A stretch of 12,401 bases of DNA from JAWLCQ01 sp041687095 (GTDB lineage: Bacteria; Planctomycetota; Phycisphaerae; SM23-33): assembly GCA_041687095.1 (NCBI GenBank), contig JAWLCQ010000150.1, forward strand, positions 1-12,401, read 5' to 3'. The notes below the pieces were generated by a model, which saw nothing but the letters and a program-made list of their open reading frames with translations, did not search any database and was not told the origin of the DNA. Shown one piece after another: positions 6,644 through 12,401 of the stretch (its first letter is position 1; the number at the start of each line of letters is the position of its first letter). Position numbers and translations under genes: made by a program.

Positions 6644-7067
6644 CTCTTACCGCCTTTCTCGCCTCCAGGGTTCCGCACATTCTACCACGGAAATTGCTTC
6701 CGCCCAATACAACCCGATTCCGTGGGAGATGAAGGGGCCTGGCCGAGAAACGCCGGACCCCCGGGCGGGGAGGGTTGGATGGCATCAGGAACCCGCCTGG
6801 ACCGTCGAAATCCGAAATACGAAGCACGAAACCCGAAACAAATCCGAAATACGAAGGACCGAAATCCCAAACGCGGCCCCGCCACAGGATGCTTCAATTG
6901 CCTGGCCGACCCCCGCAGACCCCGAGCCCGTTTCTGTCATTCGGATTTGCCGTTTTGAGTTTGTTTCGGATTTCGGGTTTCGAGTTTCGGATTTGCCCCC
7001 CACGCGCGATGCAGTGGTCAACGGGTTCACCGAAAGGCGCCCGCGCATGAATCCAAGGGGATGCGTA
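6644..7067. other. Non-coding gap between the CAP gene and alr
   Basis: These 424 bases hold no convincing gene; open frames here translate repeat sequence. From the CAP side there is its leader with a GAAAGGCGG site just upstream of 6643, a short inverted repeat (CCACGGAA at 6685, TTCCGTGG at 6718), then the GAAA-rich element at 6806-6996. The stretch 6997-7067 downstream of alr shows no clear terminator. The CAP promoter must lie in this gap but I could not assign -35/-10 boxes. Confidence 0.6.
6806..6996. repeat. GAAA/TTTC-rich imperfect inverted-repeat element
   Basis: The left arm (6806-6868) is built of CGAAAY-type units, for example AATCCGAAATACGAAG and ACGAAACCCGAAAC. The right arm (6938-6996) carries the complementary units TTTCGGATTTCGGGTTTCGA. 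Pairing is imperfect with small gaps. Base composition is clearly lower in GC than the surrounding DNA. It looks like an interspersed non-coding repeat of the kind abundant in some planctomycete and environmental genomes; that comparison is from memory. Confidence 0.55.
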
Positions 7068-8219
7068 TCAGGCGCCCTCGACGGCCACGCGGCGGATCCG
7101 CGAACCGGTGAGGCGGCAGGTGATCTCGTAGGGGATCGTCCCCGACAGCCGGGCGAGCCCCTCGACGCTGTGCGGGCTCTGGGGGTCGGGCGAGACGATC
7201 TCCACGCGGTCCCCCACCTTCACCCCCGGGGCCTTCGAGAGGTCCACGATCAACTGGTCCATGGACACGCGGCCGCGGACGGGGCAATCGACCCCGCCCA
7301 CGCGGACGGTGGCGCGGTTGGACAGCGCCCGCGGATACCCGTCGCCGTAGCCGATGGGCACGAGCCCCAGCCTCGCCGCCCCGTCGAACTCGTGCGTCAG
7401 CCCGTACCCGCAGCGCGCCCCCGGGGGGATGTCCTTCACCTGCATGAGGGGCCCGCGGATGCTCAGGGCGGGTTGGAGCGGCAGGCGGGCCGCCAGGTCG
7501 TCCGACGGGGCGTACCCGTACATCGCGATCCCCGGGCGGACCATGTCCAGGTGCGTCTCGGGCAGGTCGATGGTGGCGGCGGAGTTGGCGGCGTGGAGGC
7601 AGAGGCCCTGTCGCCCACCGCAGGCGTCGACGGTGGCGAGGAAGCGGGCGAGCTGCTGGTGGGTGAAGGCCTTGTCCACCTCGTCGGCGGTGGCGAAGTG
7701 GGTGTACAGGCCCGTCAGGCGGACGCCCTCGGCGGCGCGGAGGGCCTGCACGAGACCGGGGGCGCGCTCGCACAGCACGCCCGAGCGGGTCATCCCGGTG
7801 TCGATCTTCACGTGGACGCTGGCGGGGCGGCGGCGGCGTTTGACGGCCTCGGTGAGCAGGGCGAGTTCCTCGGGGCACACGACGGTCATCGTCACGTCTC
7901 GGCCGATGAGTTCGTCGAGGATGGCGCGGCAGTCCCCGTTGTTCCCGAACGCGCAGGGCGAGAAGAACATGAGGATGGGCTGCGTGGCGCCGAGGGTGCG
8001 GAGGCGGACGGCTTCGGCGGGGGTGGAGACGGCGAAGGCGTCGGCGGACTTGGCGAGGACGGGGTACAGCAGGTCCAGCCCGTGCCCGTAGCAGTCGGCC
8101 TTGACGACCGCGCAGAGCTTGACCGACCCACCGACGTGCCTGCGGAGGGTCGCGAGGTTCTCCCGCACCGCCGCCGCCGAAATCTCCGCCGTGACGTAGT
8201 TGTCCACAACCGCCTCCAT
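7068..8219 (-). CDS. alr: Alanine racemase (PLP-dependent)
   Basis: This 383-residue cytoplasmic enzyme interconverts L- and D-alanine, supplying D-Ala for peptidoglycan. AVVKADCYGHG contains the PLP lysine (Lys40 with this start; the usual motif is AVVKANAYGHG). VKIDTGMTRSG (about 137-147) and RPGIAMYGY (about 228-236) are conserved barrel elements. CGYGLTH carries the second catalytic base, Tyr272, and GYGDGYPR and GRVSMDQLIVDL lie in the C-terminal beta domain. Length is normal. The frame is open to 8270; I chose ATG 8219 because the family usually begins a few residues before 'AEI...NL', as here (YVTAEISAAAVRENL). ATG 8240 is possible, preceded by GGGGGCG; no Shine-Dalgarno precedes 8219. 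It is transcribed alone on this strand, away from the repeat mosaic upstream. Identification is firm. Confidence 0.95.
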   Translation of the reverse strand: MEAVVDNYVTAEISAAAVRENLATLRRHVGGSVKLCAVVKADCYGHGLDLLYPVLAKSADAFAVSTPAEAVRLRTLGATQPILMFFSPCAFGNNGDCRAILDELIGRDVTMTVVCPEELALLTEAVKRRRRPASVHVKIDTGMTRSGVLCERAPGLVQALRAAEGVRLTGLYTHFATADEVDKAFTHQQLARFLATVDACGGRQGLCLHAANSAATIDLPETHLDMVRPGIAMYGYAPSDDLAARLPLQPALSIRGPLMQVKDIPPGARCGYGLTHEFDGAARLGLVPIGYGDGYPRALSNRATVRVGGVDCPVRGRVSMDQLIVDLSKAPGVKVGDRVEIVSPDPQSPHSVEGLARLSGTIPYEITCRLTGSRIRRVAVEGA

Positions 8220-8367
8220 GCGGGTGCGATGATACCGCATCCGACGCCCCCACGCCAAACGCGGGCGCACCGGACCCTTTCACCCTATCGGCAGATCGGG
8301 ACCGGCAGTTGAGCGGGCGCCGCGGATTTCTTCAACCGGCAGCGAGGGAAGCGGGACCTCTGAACCA

Positions 8368-8541
8368 TGGGCCGCAGAGACGCGGAGGCACAGCGCGGGC
8401 TGCGCCCGCTCCCAATTTCGATTTTCGATTTGCTATTTTCGATTGGGCTGACGCCCCTGCCACGGCCCCAATCAAAGTGAACGCCGTGTGAGGACCGGGA
8501 AACATCCTCGGAAAAGCGAGGATCTTGCGCGTTTGCAGTGC
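8368..8541. repeat. 174-bp inverted repeat, left copy
   Basis: The reverse complement of 9932-10105 aligns to this stretch over 174 bases without gaps, with 15 differences by hand count (about 91% identity). Internal features include the hairpin ATCCTCG-GAAAAG-CGAGGAT at about 8503-8522 and a TTTCGATTTTCGATT stretch. It ends with GCGCGTTTGCAGTGC. With its partner it encloses about 1.39 kb containing two small genes. Confidence 0.85.
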
Positions 8542-8593
8542 CGCGAAGGGAGTGCAACTCATCCGCGCCTCCCCGAAGACGGGAACGCGAACC

Positions 8594-8638
8594 CTTCTCC
8601 CCCGGGGGAGAAGATGTCCCGAGCGAGGTCGAGGGACA
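8594..8638. repeat. Perfect 20-bp palindrome plus adjacent hairpin
   Basis: CTTCTCCCCC (8594-8603) is followed at once by its complement GGGGGAGAAG (8604-8613). Next to it TGTCCC (8615-8620) pairs with GGGACA (8633-8638) around GAGCGAGGTCGA. Together they look like another interspersed palindromic unit. No coding role is evident. Confidence 0.6.
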
Positions 8639-8688
8639 GAGGAGGGGGGACCTTCGCACACCGGTTGCCCCCGAACTCGCAGTGGATA

Positions 8689-8732
8689 ATGCCCACGGGA
8701 CGCTGTCTGTCCCGTGGGACGGCCTTGGCGAA
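8689..8732. repeat. Dispersed hairpin repeat, copy 2 (first copy at 1349)
   Basis: It has the same 10-bp stem as copy 1, CCCACGGGAC (8692-8701) with GTCCCGTGGG (8709-8718). The 7-base loop differs at two positions (GCTGTCT here, GCTGTTC in copy 1). Similarity continues through GGGACGGC to a diverging tail. Loop divergence with a fully conserved stem suggests that the fold matters, or that the copies are recent. Confidence 0.7.
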
Positions 8733-8896
8733 CCATAGGGCGCCGATCCCCAGACGGTATCGCAGACCGGACCGCGAGAACAAATGGTCCGGTCGCGTGG
8801 GTCACGGTAAAACCATGTCATGCACACCTACTTCTGCCCACGGTGCGGAGCATCGAAGGATGCTCGCGGAGATGTTTGAGGCGAGTTGCTGGGGCG

Positions 8897-8924
8897 TTTT
8901 CTGCGGCGGACTTTCTTATATAAT
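8897..8924 (+). promoter_or_regulatory. Probable sigma-70-type promoter of the ribbon-helix-helix gene
   Basis: A perfect TATAAT box lies at 8919-8924 within the AT-rich stretch CTTATATAATAAAAA, in sharp contrast with the GC-rich surroundings. A weak -35 candidate, TTTTCT, is at 8897-8902 with a 16-base spacer. AGGA at 8931-8934 then provides a ribosome-binding site 7 bases before ATG 8942. The short leader means a start site near 8930 would leave almost no 5' untranslated region. Confidence 0.55.
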
Positions 8925-8941
8925 AAAAACAGGACGCGACC

Positions 8942-9250
8942 ATGAGCAAGAAGAAGCGATATCAGGACATGACTGCCGGCGAACTCGCACGTTCCACGGC
9001 CGAGTTCGATGAGGAGTTCGTAGCCGATACATTCGGCCCGGCGCCCCCCGAGGCCGCGAAGAAGCTGGAGCAAGCCAGAAGGCGAGGGCGACCGCGCAAG
9101 GGGAAGGGGGCGCAGGTCATCTCCGTCAGCGTTGAGCGGGGGCTGCTGGAGAAGTCCGATCGACTGGCGAAGAAGCTCGGGATCAGCCGGGCCGAACTCA
9201 TCGCCCGTGGACTGGAAGCGACGCTGGTGGCGACGGGGGAGGAGCGGTAG
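8942..9250 (+). CDS. Small ribbon-helix-helix DNA-binding protein, antitoxin-like
   Basis: The 102-residue protein has an acidic N-terminal part (MTAGELARSTAEFDEEF, 10-26), a basic linker with an AT-hook-like RRRGRPRKGKG (47-57), and a C-terminal ribbon-helix-helix fold: strand AQVISVSV (57-64), helix 66-79 and helix ISRAELIARGLEATL (81-95). This layout is typical of CopG/MetJ-type regulators and of antitoxins that bind DNA as dimers and repress their own promoter. No toxin gene follows on the same strand; the next gene (9331-9822) is convergent and unrecognised. It has the clearest promoter and ribosome-binding site of the window, just upstream. Both flanks are repeat DNA, which suggests an accessory cassette. 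It could be a lone regulator or an orphan antitoxin; the fold is well supported, the role is not. Confidence 0.8.
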   Translation: MSKKKRYQDMTAGELARSTAEFDEEFVADTFGPAPPEAAKKLEQARRRGRPRKGKGAQVISVSVERGLLEKSDRLAKKLGISRAELIARGLEATLVATGEER

Positions 9251-9330
9251 GCGGAGAGGGAGGGCGCTGCCTGCCGTAGGCGTGGGTCTGCCATCGACAC
9301 GTACGGCGGGCAGAGACCGCTTCGCGGCCG

Positions 9331-9822
9331 TCACGCGCTGTTTGGTCCGATCCGTCCGTAGCGGAGTCCGACGGTCCGGCAGAAAGCGGCGACTCGCTCC
9401 TCGGGCACGTCCAGAGCGAGGAACAGACCGGCCCGTGCGGGGGAGACGTCGTACCACGTCATGAGCACACGGTCCCCGAGGTGCGCGTGCATGTGAACGC
9501 AGACCTCTGGTACTGCGAACCGCTCCAGCAGGTCGGCCACTGCCTGCACGGAATCGGGCCCGAGACCCAGGTGGTAGTCGTTCTCGCCTCCCTCCAGGCG
9601 GGGCAGGGGGCAGCGAAGGCGGATGCTCTCCAGCAGCGTGCGAACCTCACGCGAGCACGGATCCTCCAGGACCAGACAGCTCTGCGGAGGCAGCAGGTCC
9701 GGCAGAGAGCGCACAAAGGTGGGCAGATCGGTTCGTCCGCAGAGTTCCCAGACTTGGGCGTCCGGGATCTGGAACTGATCCCGACTCAGGCGAAGTCCAA
9801 GCAACTTGGCCAGCCATCCCAT
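9331..9822 (-). CDS. Hypothetical protein, 163 residues, family not recognised
   Basis: I do not recognise this protein. It begins MGWLAKLLGLRLSRDQF, a short amphipathic or hydrophobic start that is not a clear signal peptide. It has leucine-rich helical segments (31-45, 90-103) and a possible beta-hairpin, PEVCVHMHAHLGDRVLMTWYDV (two strands about 105-125), then EERVAAFCRTVGLRY near the end. Overall it reads as a soluble alpha/beta protein with four cysteines away from any metal motif. ATG 9822 is chosen because AAAGGAGAAGG stands 6 bases upstream; the frame stays open to 9915 but that part is repeat DNA. It converges with the ribbon-helix-helix gene across an 80-base gap and sits inside the 174-bp inverted repeats. 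A partner role with that protein is possible but unsupported. Confidence 0.7.
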   Translation of the reverse strand: MGWLAKLLGLRLSRDQFQIPDAQVWELCGRTDLPTFVRSLPDLLPPQSCLVLEDPCSREVRTLLESIRLRCPLPRLEGGENDYHLGLGPDSVQAVADLLERFAVPEVCVHMHAHLGDRVLMTWYDVSPARAGLFLALDVPEERVAAFCRTVGLRYGRIGPNSA

Positions 9823-10132
9823 GACCTTCTCCTTTCCGTCCCGCCGTTGCCCTGAAGCGAGGGCGGGCGTGCCGCCCGCCGCTAAACGAGGAGTTCGGTT
9901 CGCTCCCCGTCTCACGACCCTCTTTCCCTCTGCACTGCAAACGCGCAGGATCCTCGCTTTTTCGAGGATGTTTCCCGGTCCTCAAACGGCGCTCACTTCG
10001 ATTGGGGCCGTGGTAAGGGCGACAGCCCAATCGAAAATCGCAAATCGTAAATCGAAACTGGGAGCGGGCGCAGCCCGCGCTGCGTCTCCGCGCCTCCGCG
10101 GCCCACCGCGGCCCATCGCAGAACCGCCCCCG
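9823..10132. other. Non-coding gap between the hypothetical gene and nadA
   Basis: These 310 bases hold the ribosome-binding site of the hypothetical gene (9829-9832), a 7-bp GC hairpin GGCGGGC/GCCCGCC (9862-9880) in its leader, the right 174-bp inverted repeat (9932-10105), and a CCGCGG-CCCA-CCGCGG hairpin (10096-10111) just downstream of nadA. The last could act as a terminator for nadA but lacks a T-run. No gene is seen. Confidence 0.6.
9932..10105. repeat. 174-bp inverted repeat, right copy
   Basis: This is the reverse-complement partner of 8368-8541, ungapped over 174 bases with 15 differences by hand count. The internal hairpin (ATCCTCG ... CGAGGAT, about 9949-9970) is retained, and the loop changes slightly. 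Its outer end lies 27 bases from the nadA stop codon. Confidence 0.85.
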
Positions 10133-11269
10133 CTACGCCCTCGTGAGCCCCTTGACCGGCTGGATGTCGATCATCCGCTGCAGTGCCAGTCGCGCGTCGG
10201 CGGCGATGGCGGGGGGGACGGAGACCTGGTTGACCACCCTGCCGGCGGCGAGGTTGTCCAGCACCCACAGCAGGTGGGGCAGGTTGATCTGGGCCATCTG
10301 GGCGCAGTAGGCGGGGCGGTCGCTGAGGACGCGGATGGTGCAGTCGCTCCGCTCCTTCGCCAGGCGCAGGACGAGGTTGGTCTCGGTCCCGATGGCCCAG
10401 CTCGATTCCGCGGGGGCCTCGCGGATGGCGCGGATGATCTGCTCGGTGGACCCGGCCGCGTCGGCGAGTTGGACGACCTCGTGGGGGCACTCGGGGTGCA
10501 CGATCACGCGAATCCCCGGGTGCTGCTCGCGGACCCGCCGCACGTCCTCGGGCGTGAAGAGCTGGTGGACGTAGCAGTGGCCCGACCAGAGCAGGAACTT
10601 CGCTCTCGCGAGGCGGTCGCGCGGGATGCCCCCGTCGGGGAGCATGGGGTTGTAGACGGCGCAGTCGTCGAGGGCGTAGCCCAGGGCGACGGCGGTGTTG
10701 CGGGCGAGGTGCTGGTCGGGGATGGCGAAGAGCTTGTCCGCCCCCGCCCCGCCGTCCGACTCGCTCCCCAGCGCCCAGGCGAAGACGTTGCGGACGTTGC
10801 TCGACGTGCAGCACGCCCCGCCGTGGCGGGCGGTGAGGGCCTTGATGGCGGCGGTGGAGTTCACGTAGGTGATGGGGATGATCCTGGCATCCCCGGTCGT
10901 CACCTCGTCGAGGGCGGAGGCGACCGCGTCGTCGGAGGCCATGTCGGCCATGGCGCAGCCGGCCCGCATGTTCGGGAGGAGGACGGTCTGCTCGTCGGAG
11001 GAGAGGATGTCGGCGGACTCGGCCATGAAGTGCACGCCGCAGAACACGATGTACTTCGCGTCGCGCTGCTCGGCGGCGAGGCGGGAGAGCTTCAGGGAGT
11101 CCCCGGTGAAGTCGGCGAACTGGATGACCTCGTCGCGCTGGTAGTGGTGGCCCAGGATGACCAGGGCCTTGCCCAGCTCGCGCTTGCGCGCGGCGATGCG
11201 GTGCACCAGCTCGTCGTTCGACAGCCGGGCGTACTCGGGCGGGGGACGATGCGTGTCGGTCGGCGTCAT
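10133..11269 (-). CDS. nadA: Quinolinate synthase (4Fe-4S), de novo NAD synthesis
   Basis: The 378-residue cytoplasmic enzyme condenses iminoaspartate with dihydroxyacetone phosphate to quinolinate. Family motifs are all present: LGHHYQRDEVIQFADFTGDS (about 40-59), FCGVHFMAESADIL (76-89), YVNSTAAIKA, CTSSNV (154-159), VHPECPHEV and AYCAQMAQI. The three cluster ligands expected for NadA correspond to Cys77, Cys154 and Cys322. The frame is open to 11413, but ATG 11269 has AGAGGA (11275-11280) 5 bases upstream and gives the normal length, so the upstream part is discarded as repeat-derived. The partner genes nadB and nadC are not in the window. murJ lies upstream on the same strand but 370 bases of repeat-rich DNA separate them, so co-transcription is unlikely. 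Identification is firm. Confidence 0.96.
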   Translation of the reverse strand: MTPTDTHRPPPEYARLSNDELVHRIAARKRELGKALVILGHHYQRDEVIQFADFTGDSLKLSRLAAEQRDAKYIVFCGVHFMAESADILSSDEQTVLLPNMRAGCAMADMASDDAVASALDEVTTGDARIIPITYVNSTAAIKALTARHGGACCTSSNVRNVFAWALGSESDGGAGADKLFAIPDQHLARNTAVALGYALDDCAVYNPMLPDGGIPRDRLARAKFLLWSGHCYVHQLFTPEDVRRVREQHPGIRVIVHPECPHEVVQLADAAGSTEQIIRAIREAPAESSWAIGTETNLVLRLAKERSDCTIRVLSDRPAYCAQMAQINLPHLLWVLDNLAAGRVVNQVSVPPAIAADARLALQRMIDIQPVKGLTRA

Positions 11270-11641
11270 GGCGGTCCTCTCTAGGCCCGCCATTGTACCA
11301 GTTCCCGTCGGGTGCGCGAACACCGCGGGCAACCGCATACGGTGACCCGGAGCGGTGGACGAAGCGGTGGACGCCCCGAGGCGGGGAACAACGGACGCCA
11401 AATGGCAAGCCACGGGGAGACCGCGAGCAGGATCTGACTGGGGCTTGCCATTTGGCGTCCGTGCGAACCGTTCCCACTCACCGATCCGCGTTCATCCCCG
11501 CAGATCTTCGAGGATGCGGCGTGCGTTGCCCGACGCCTCATACGCATCCCAGATAATTCGCAGGCAGCGTCGATTGGACGTGGTTGCTCCGCTGCGCTCC
11601 GCAAACCACGGCACCCACCCGAGGATTAAGTGGAACGCGTC
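11270..11641. other. Repeat-rich gap between murJ and nadA
   Basis: These 372 bases contain no convincing gene. They hold the nadA ribosome-binding site (11275-11280), a perfect 21-bp inverted repeat (11391-11462) and a smaller hairpin with arms at 11580-11587 and 11601-11609 (GTGGTTGC / GCAAACCAC, one bulge). No clear promoter boxes for nadA were found. Confidence 0.6.
11391..11462. repeat. Perfect 21-bp inverted repeat with 30-base loop
   Basis: Bases 11391-11411 (ACGGACGCCAAATGGCAAGC plus C) pair without mismatch with 11442-11462. The loop is 11412-11441. The arms are less GC-rich than the surroundings. It may be a small mobile palindromic element or a transcription barrier between murJ and nadA. 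There is no T-run on either side. Confidence 0.8.
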
Positions 11642-12401
11642 TCACGTGCTCTTGCGTTTCCGCAGCGCCCCCAGGAGTTCGCCCAGTTCGGGGGCGCGGA
11701 GGACGAGGGCGGTGAGGGCGAAGACGGCGAAGCCCGCGGGGACGCAGGCGGCGACGATGGCCGGGTCGCCCTGGTCGCGCAGGAGGTGGCGGAGGCCCAG
11801 CACGGCCGCCAGCATCACCAGCGAGCACGTCAGCGACCGCAGCACGCTCACGACGATGGAGCGCAGCCCCAACTGCCCCACCCGCCGCCGCAGCAGCCAG
11901 GCAAGGAGGAAGGTGTTGGCGGCGAAGGTGACGGCCGTCGCGACCCCGAACGCCCCCGCCCGCAGCCCCGGGACCCAGATGAGCCCGGCGACCATGGCGA
12001 AGTTGGGCACGACGAGGATGCACGAGAGGACCAGGGGCGTGCGGGTGTCCTTGAGGGCGTAGAACGCGCGGACGAAGATCTGGTACGTGCAGTAGGCCCA
12101 CAGGCCCAGGACGTACATCTGGAGGATGAAGGCGGAGCGGGAGGCGTCGGCGGCGGTGAACTCCCCGTGGCGGAAGATCAGGCGGGTGATGGGCCCGGCG
12201 AGGGCGAGCAGGCCCGCGCCGGTCGCCAGGCCCTCCATCATGGCCAGGCGGATGGCCCGGTTGACCGCGTCGCGGAAGCTGGGCAGGTCCCCGCGGGCGG
12301 CATAGCGGGACAGGAGGGGGAAGACGGCCACCCCCAGCGAGATCGCCAGCAGGCCCATGGGGAACTGGTACAGGCGCTGGGCGGCGTAGACGCGGACGAG
12401 C
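11642..12401 (-). CDS. murJ: Lipid II flippase MurJ (MviN family), C-terminal part, 5' end outside the window
   Basis: About 252 residues are visible and the frame stays open to the window edge, so the N-terminal half is missing. The first visible residues, RVYAAQRLYQFPMGLLAISL, match the conserved MurJ segment (aqRLYQlPlGlfgiAl) before transmembrane helix 8. Then come FPLLSRYAARGD, IFRHGEFTAADA (the cytoplasmic 'lFerGaFta.da' loop), and YALKDTRTPL, which matches the 'yAl.dtrtP' element. At least five further hydrophobic helices follow, ending in a basic tail RKRKST. MurJ is an inner-membrane MOP-superfamily transporter that moves lipid II to the outer leaflet for peptidoglycan synthesis, which fits with alr nearby. 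The TGA stop is followed by repeat DNA. Identification is firm; an internal ATG at 12358 is not the true start. Confidence 0.94.
   Translation of the reverse strand, partial: LVRVYAAQRLYQFPMGLLAISLGVAVFPLLSRYAARGDLPSFRDAVNRAIRLAMMEGLATGAGLLALAGPITRLIFRHGEFTAADASRSAFILQMYVLGLWAYCTYQIFVRAFYALKDTRTPLVLSCILVVPNFAMVAGLIWVPGLRAGAFGVATAVTFAANTFLLAWLLRRRVGQLGLRSIVVSVLRSLTCSLVMLAAVLGLRHLLRDQGDPAIVAACVPAGFAVFALTALVLRAPELGELLGALRKRKST

Larger units (their letters stand above)
8220..8941. other. Repeat mosaic between alr and the ribbon-helix-helix gene
   Basis: About 720 bases with no convincing gene; every open frame here reads through repeats. In order it holds the alr leader (8220-8290), one arm of the 174-bp inverted repeat (8368-8541), a perfect 20-bp palindrome with a second hairpin (8594-8638), copy 2 of the dispersed hairpin repeat (8689-8732), and an AT-rich promoter region (8897-8924). 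The stretch 8733-8880 has no recognisable structure. Confidence 0.6.

Noticed and set aside
4394..6958. 854-residue plus-strand open frame across the CAP gene
   Set aside because: It is antisense to the CAP gene, rich in Gly/Val/Arg/Glu without family motifs, and arises from the high GC content. The opposite frame has clear LEPR, CAP and repeat motifs.
6644..7067. CRISPR-like array of CGAAAY units
   Set aside because: Units are short, irregular, without spacers of constant length, and arranged in inverted orientation; no cas genes are present.
6285..8312. 675-residue plus-strand open frame covering the CAP start, the gap and alr
   Set aside because: It crosses repeat DNA and the antisense of a well-supported alanine racemase; no recognisable domain.
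8285..8827. Minus-strand open frame of 180 codons upstream of alr
   Set aside because: Its translation is made of three different repeat elements, including one arm of the 174-bp inverted repeat; no ribosome-binding site or domain.
8714..8923. Short open frame with HAHLLL, considered as a remnant of a Y1 (RAYT) transposase
   Set aside because: Only the isolated HxH-like string fits; the neighbouring residues do not resemble the family and the catalytic tyrosine region is absent.
9251..9330. Bidirectional terminator in the gap between the two convergent small genes
   Set aside because: Only weak, imperfect pairing (GGTCTGCC with GGCAGAGACC) and no T-run on either strand.
11355..12062. 235-residue plus-strand open frame
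   Set aside because: It combines repeat DNA with the antisense of murJ.

Overview
The window comes from a GC-rich bacterial chromosome, most likely a planctomycete (possibly Phycisphaerae-like). The strongest pointer is the LEPR-XLL-type N-terminus (LEPRLLLSA) of the large secreted protein. High GC, weak or absent Shine-Dalgarno sequences in front of several genes, single-gene transcription units and many small palindromic repeats in the gaps fit that assignment. The phylum is an inference from sequence features, not from a marker gene.

Layout: 1-194 is a leader with three strong hairpins. 195-1136 (+) is a small-type MscS mechanosensitive channel whose stop codon lies in a perfect palindrome. 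1137-1478 is repeat DNA. 1479-4385 (+) is a large peptidase U32 / collagenase-like protein (RlhA-like architecture) carrying two in-frame palindromic insertions. It converges on and overlaps by 55 bp a secreted CAP-domain protein (4331-6643, -) with 11 C-terminal repeats. 6644-7067 is non-coding and holds a GAAA-rich imperfect inverted repeat. 7068-8219 (-) is alanine racemase. 8220-8941 is a mosaic of repeats ending in a promoter. 8942-9250 (+) is a small ribbon-helix-helix protein, 9331-9822 (-) is an unrecognised 163-residue protein, and both lie between 174-bp inverted repeats (8368-8541 and 9932-10105). 10133-11269 (-) is quinolinate synthase NadA. 11270-11641 is non-coding with a perfect 21-bp inverted repeat. 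11642-12401 (-) is the C-terminal part of the lipid II flippase MurJ, running off the window.

The core genes are housekeeping: Alr supplies D-alanine and MurJ flips lipid II, both for peptidoglycan; NadA feeds NAD synthesis; the U32 protein probably acts in rRNA/tRNA hydroxylation or proteolysis; MscS protects against osmotic downshock. They do not form one operon. No transposase, integrase, CRISPR array, tRNA or rRNA was seen.

The most unusual property is the load of palindromic elements: nearly every gap, one stop codon, one ribosome-binding site and two places inside a coding sequence are occupied by hairpin-forming repeats, several present as pairs within these 12.4 kb.
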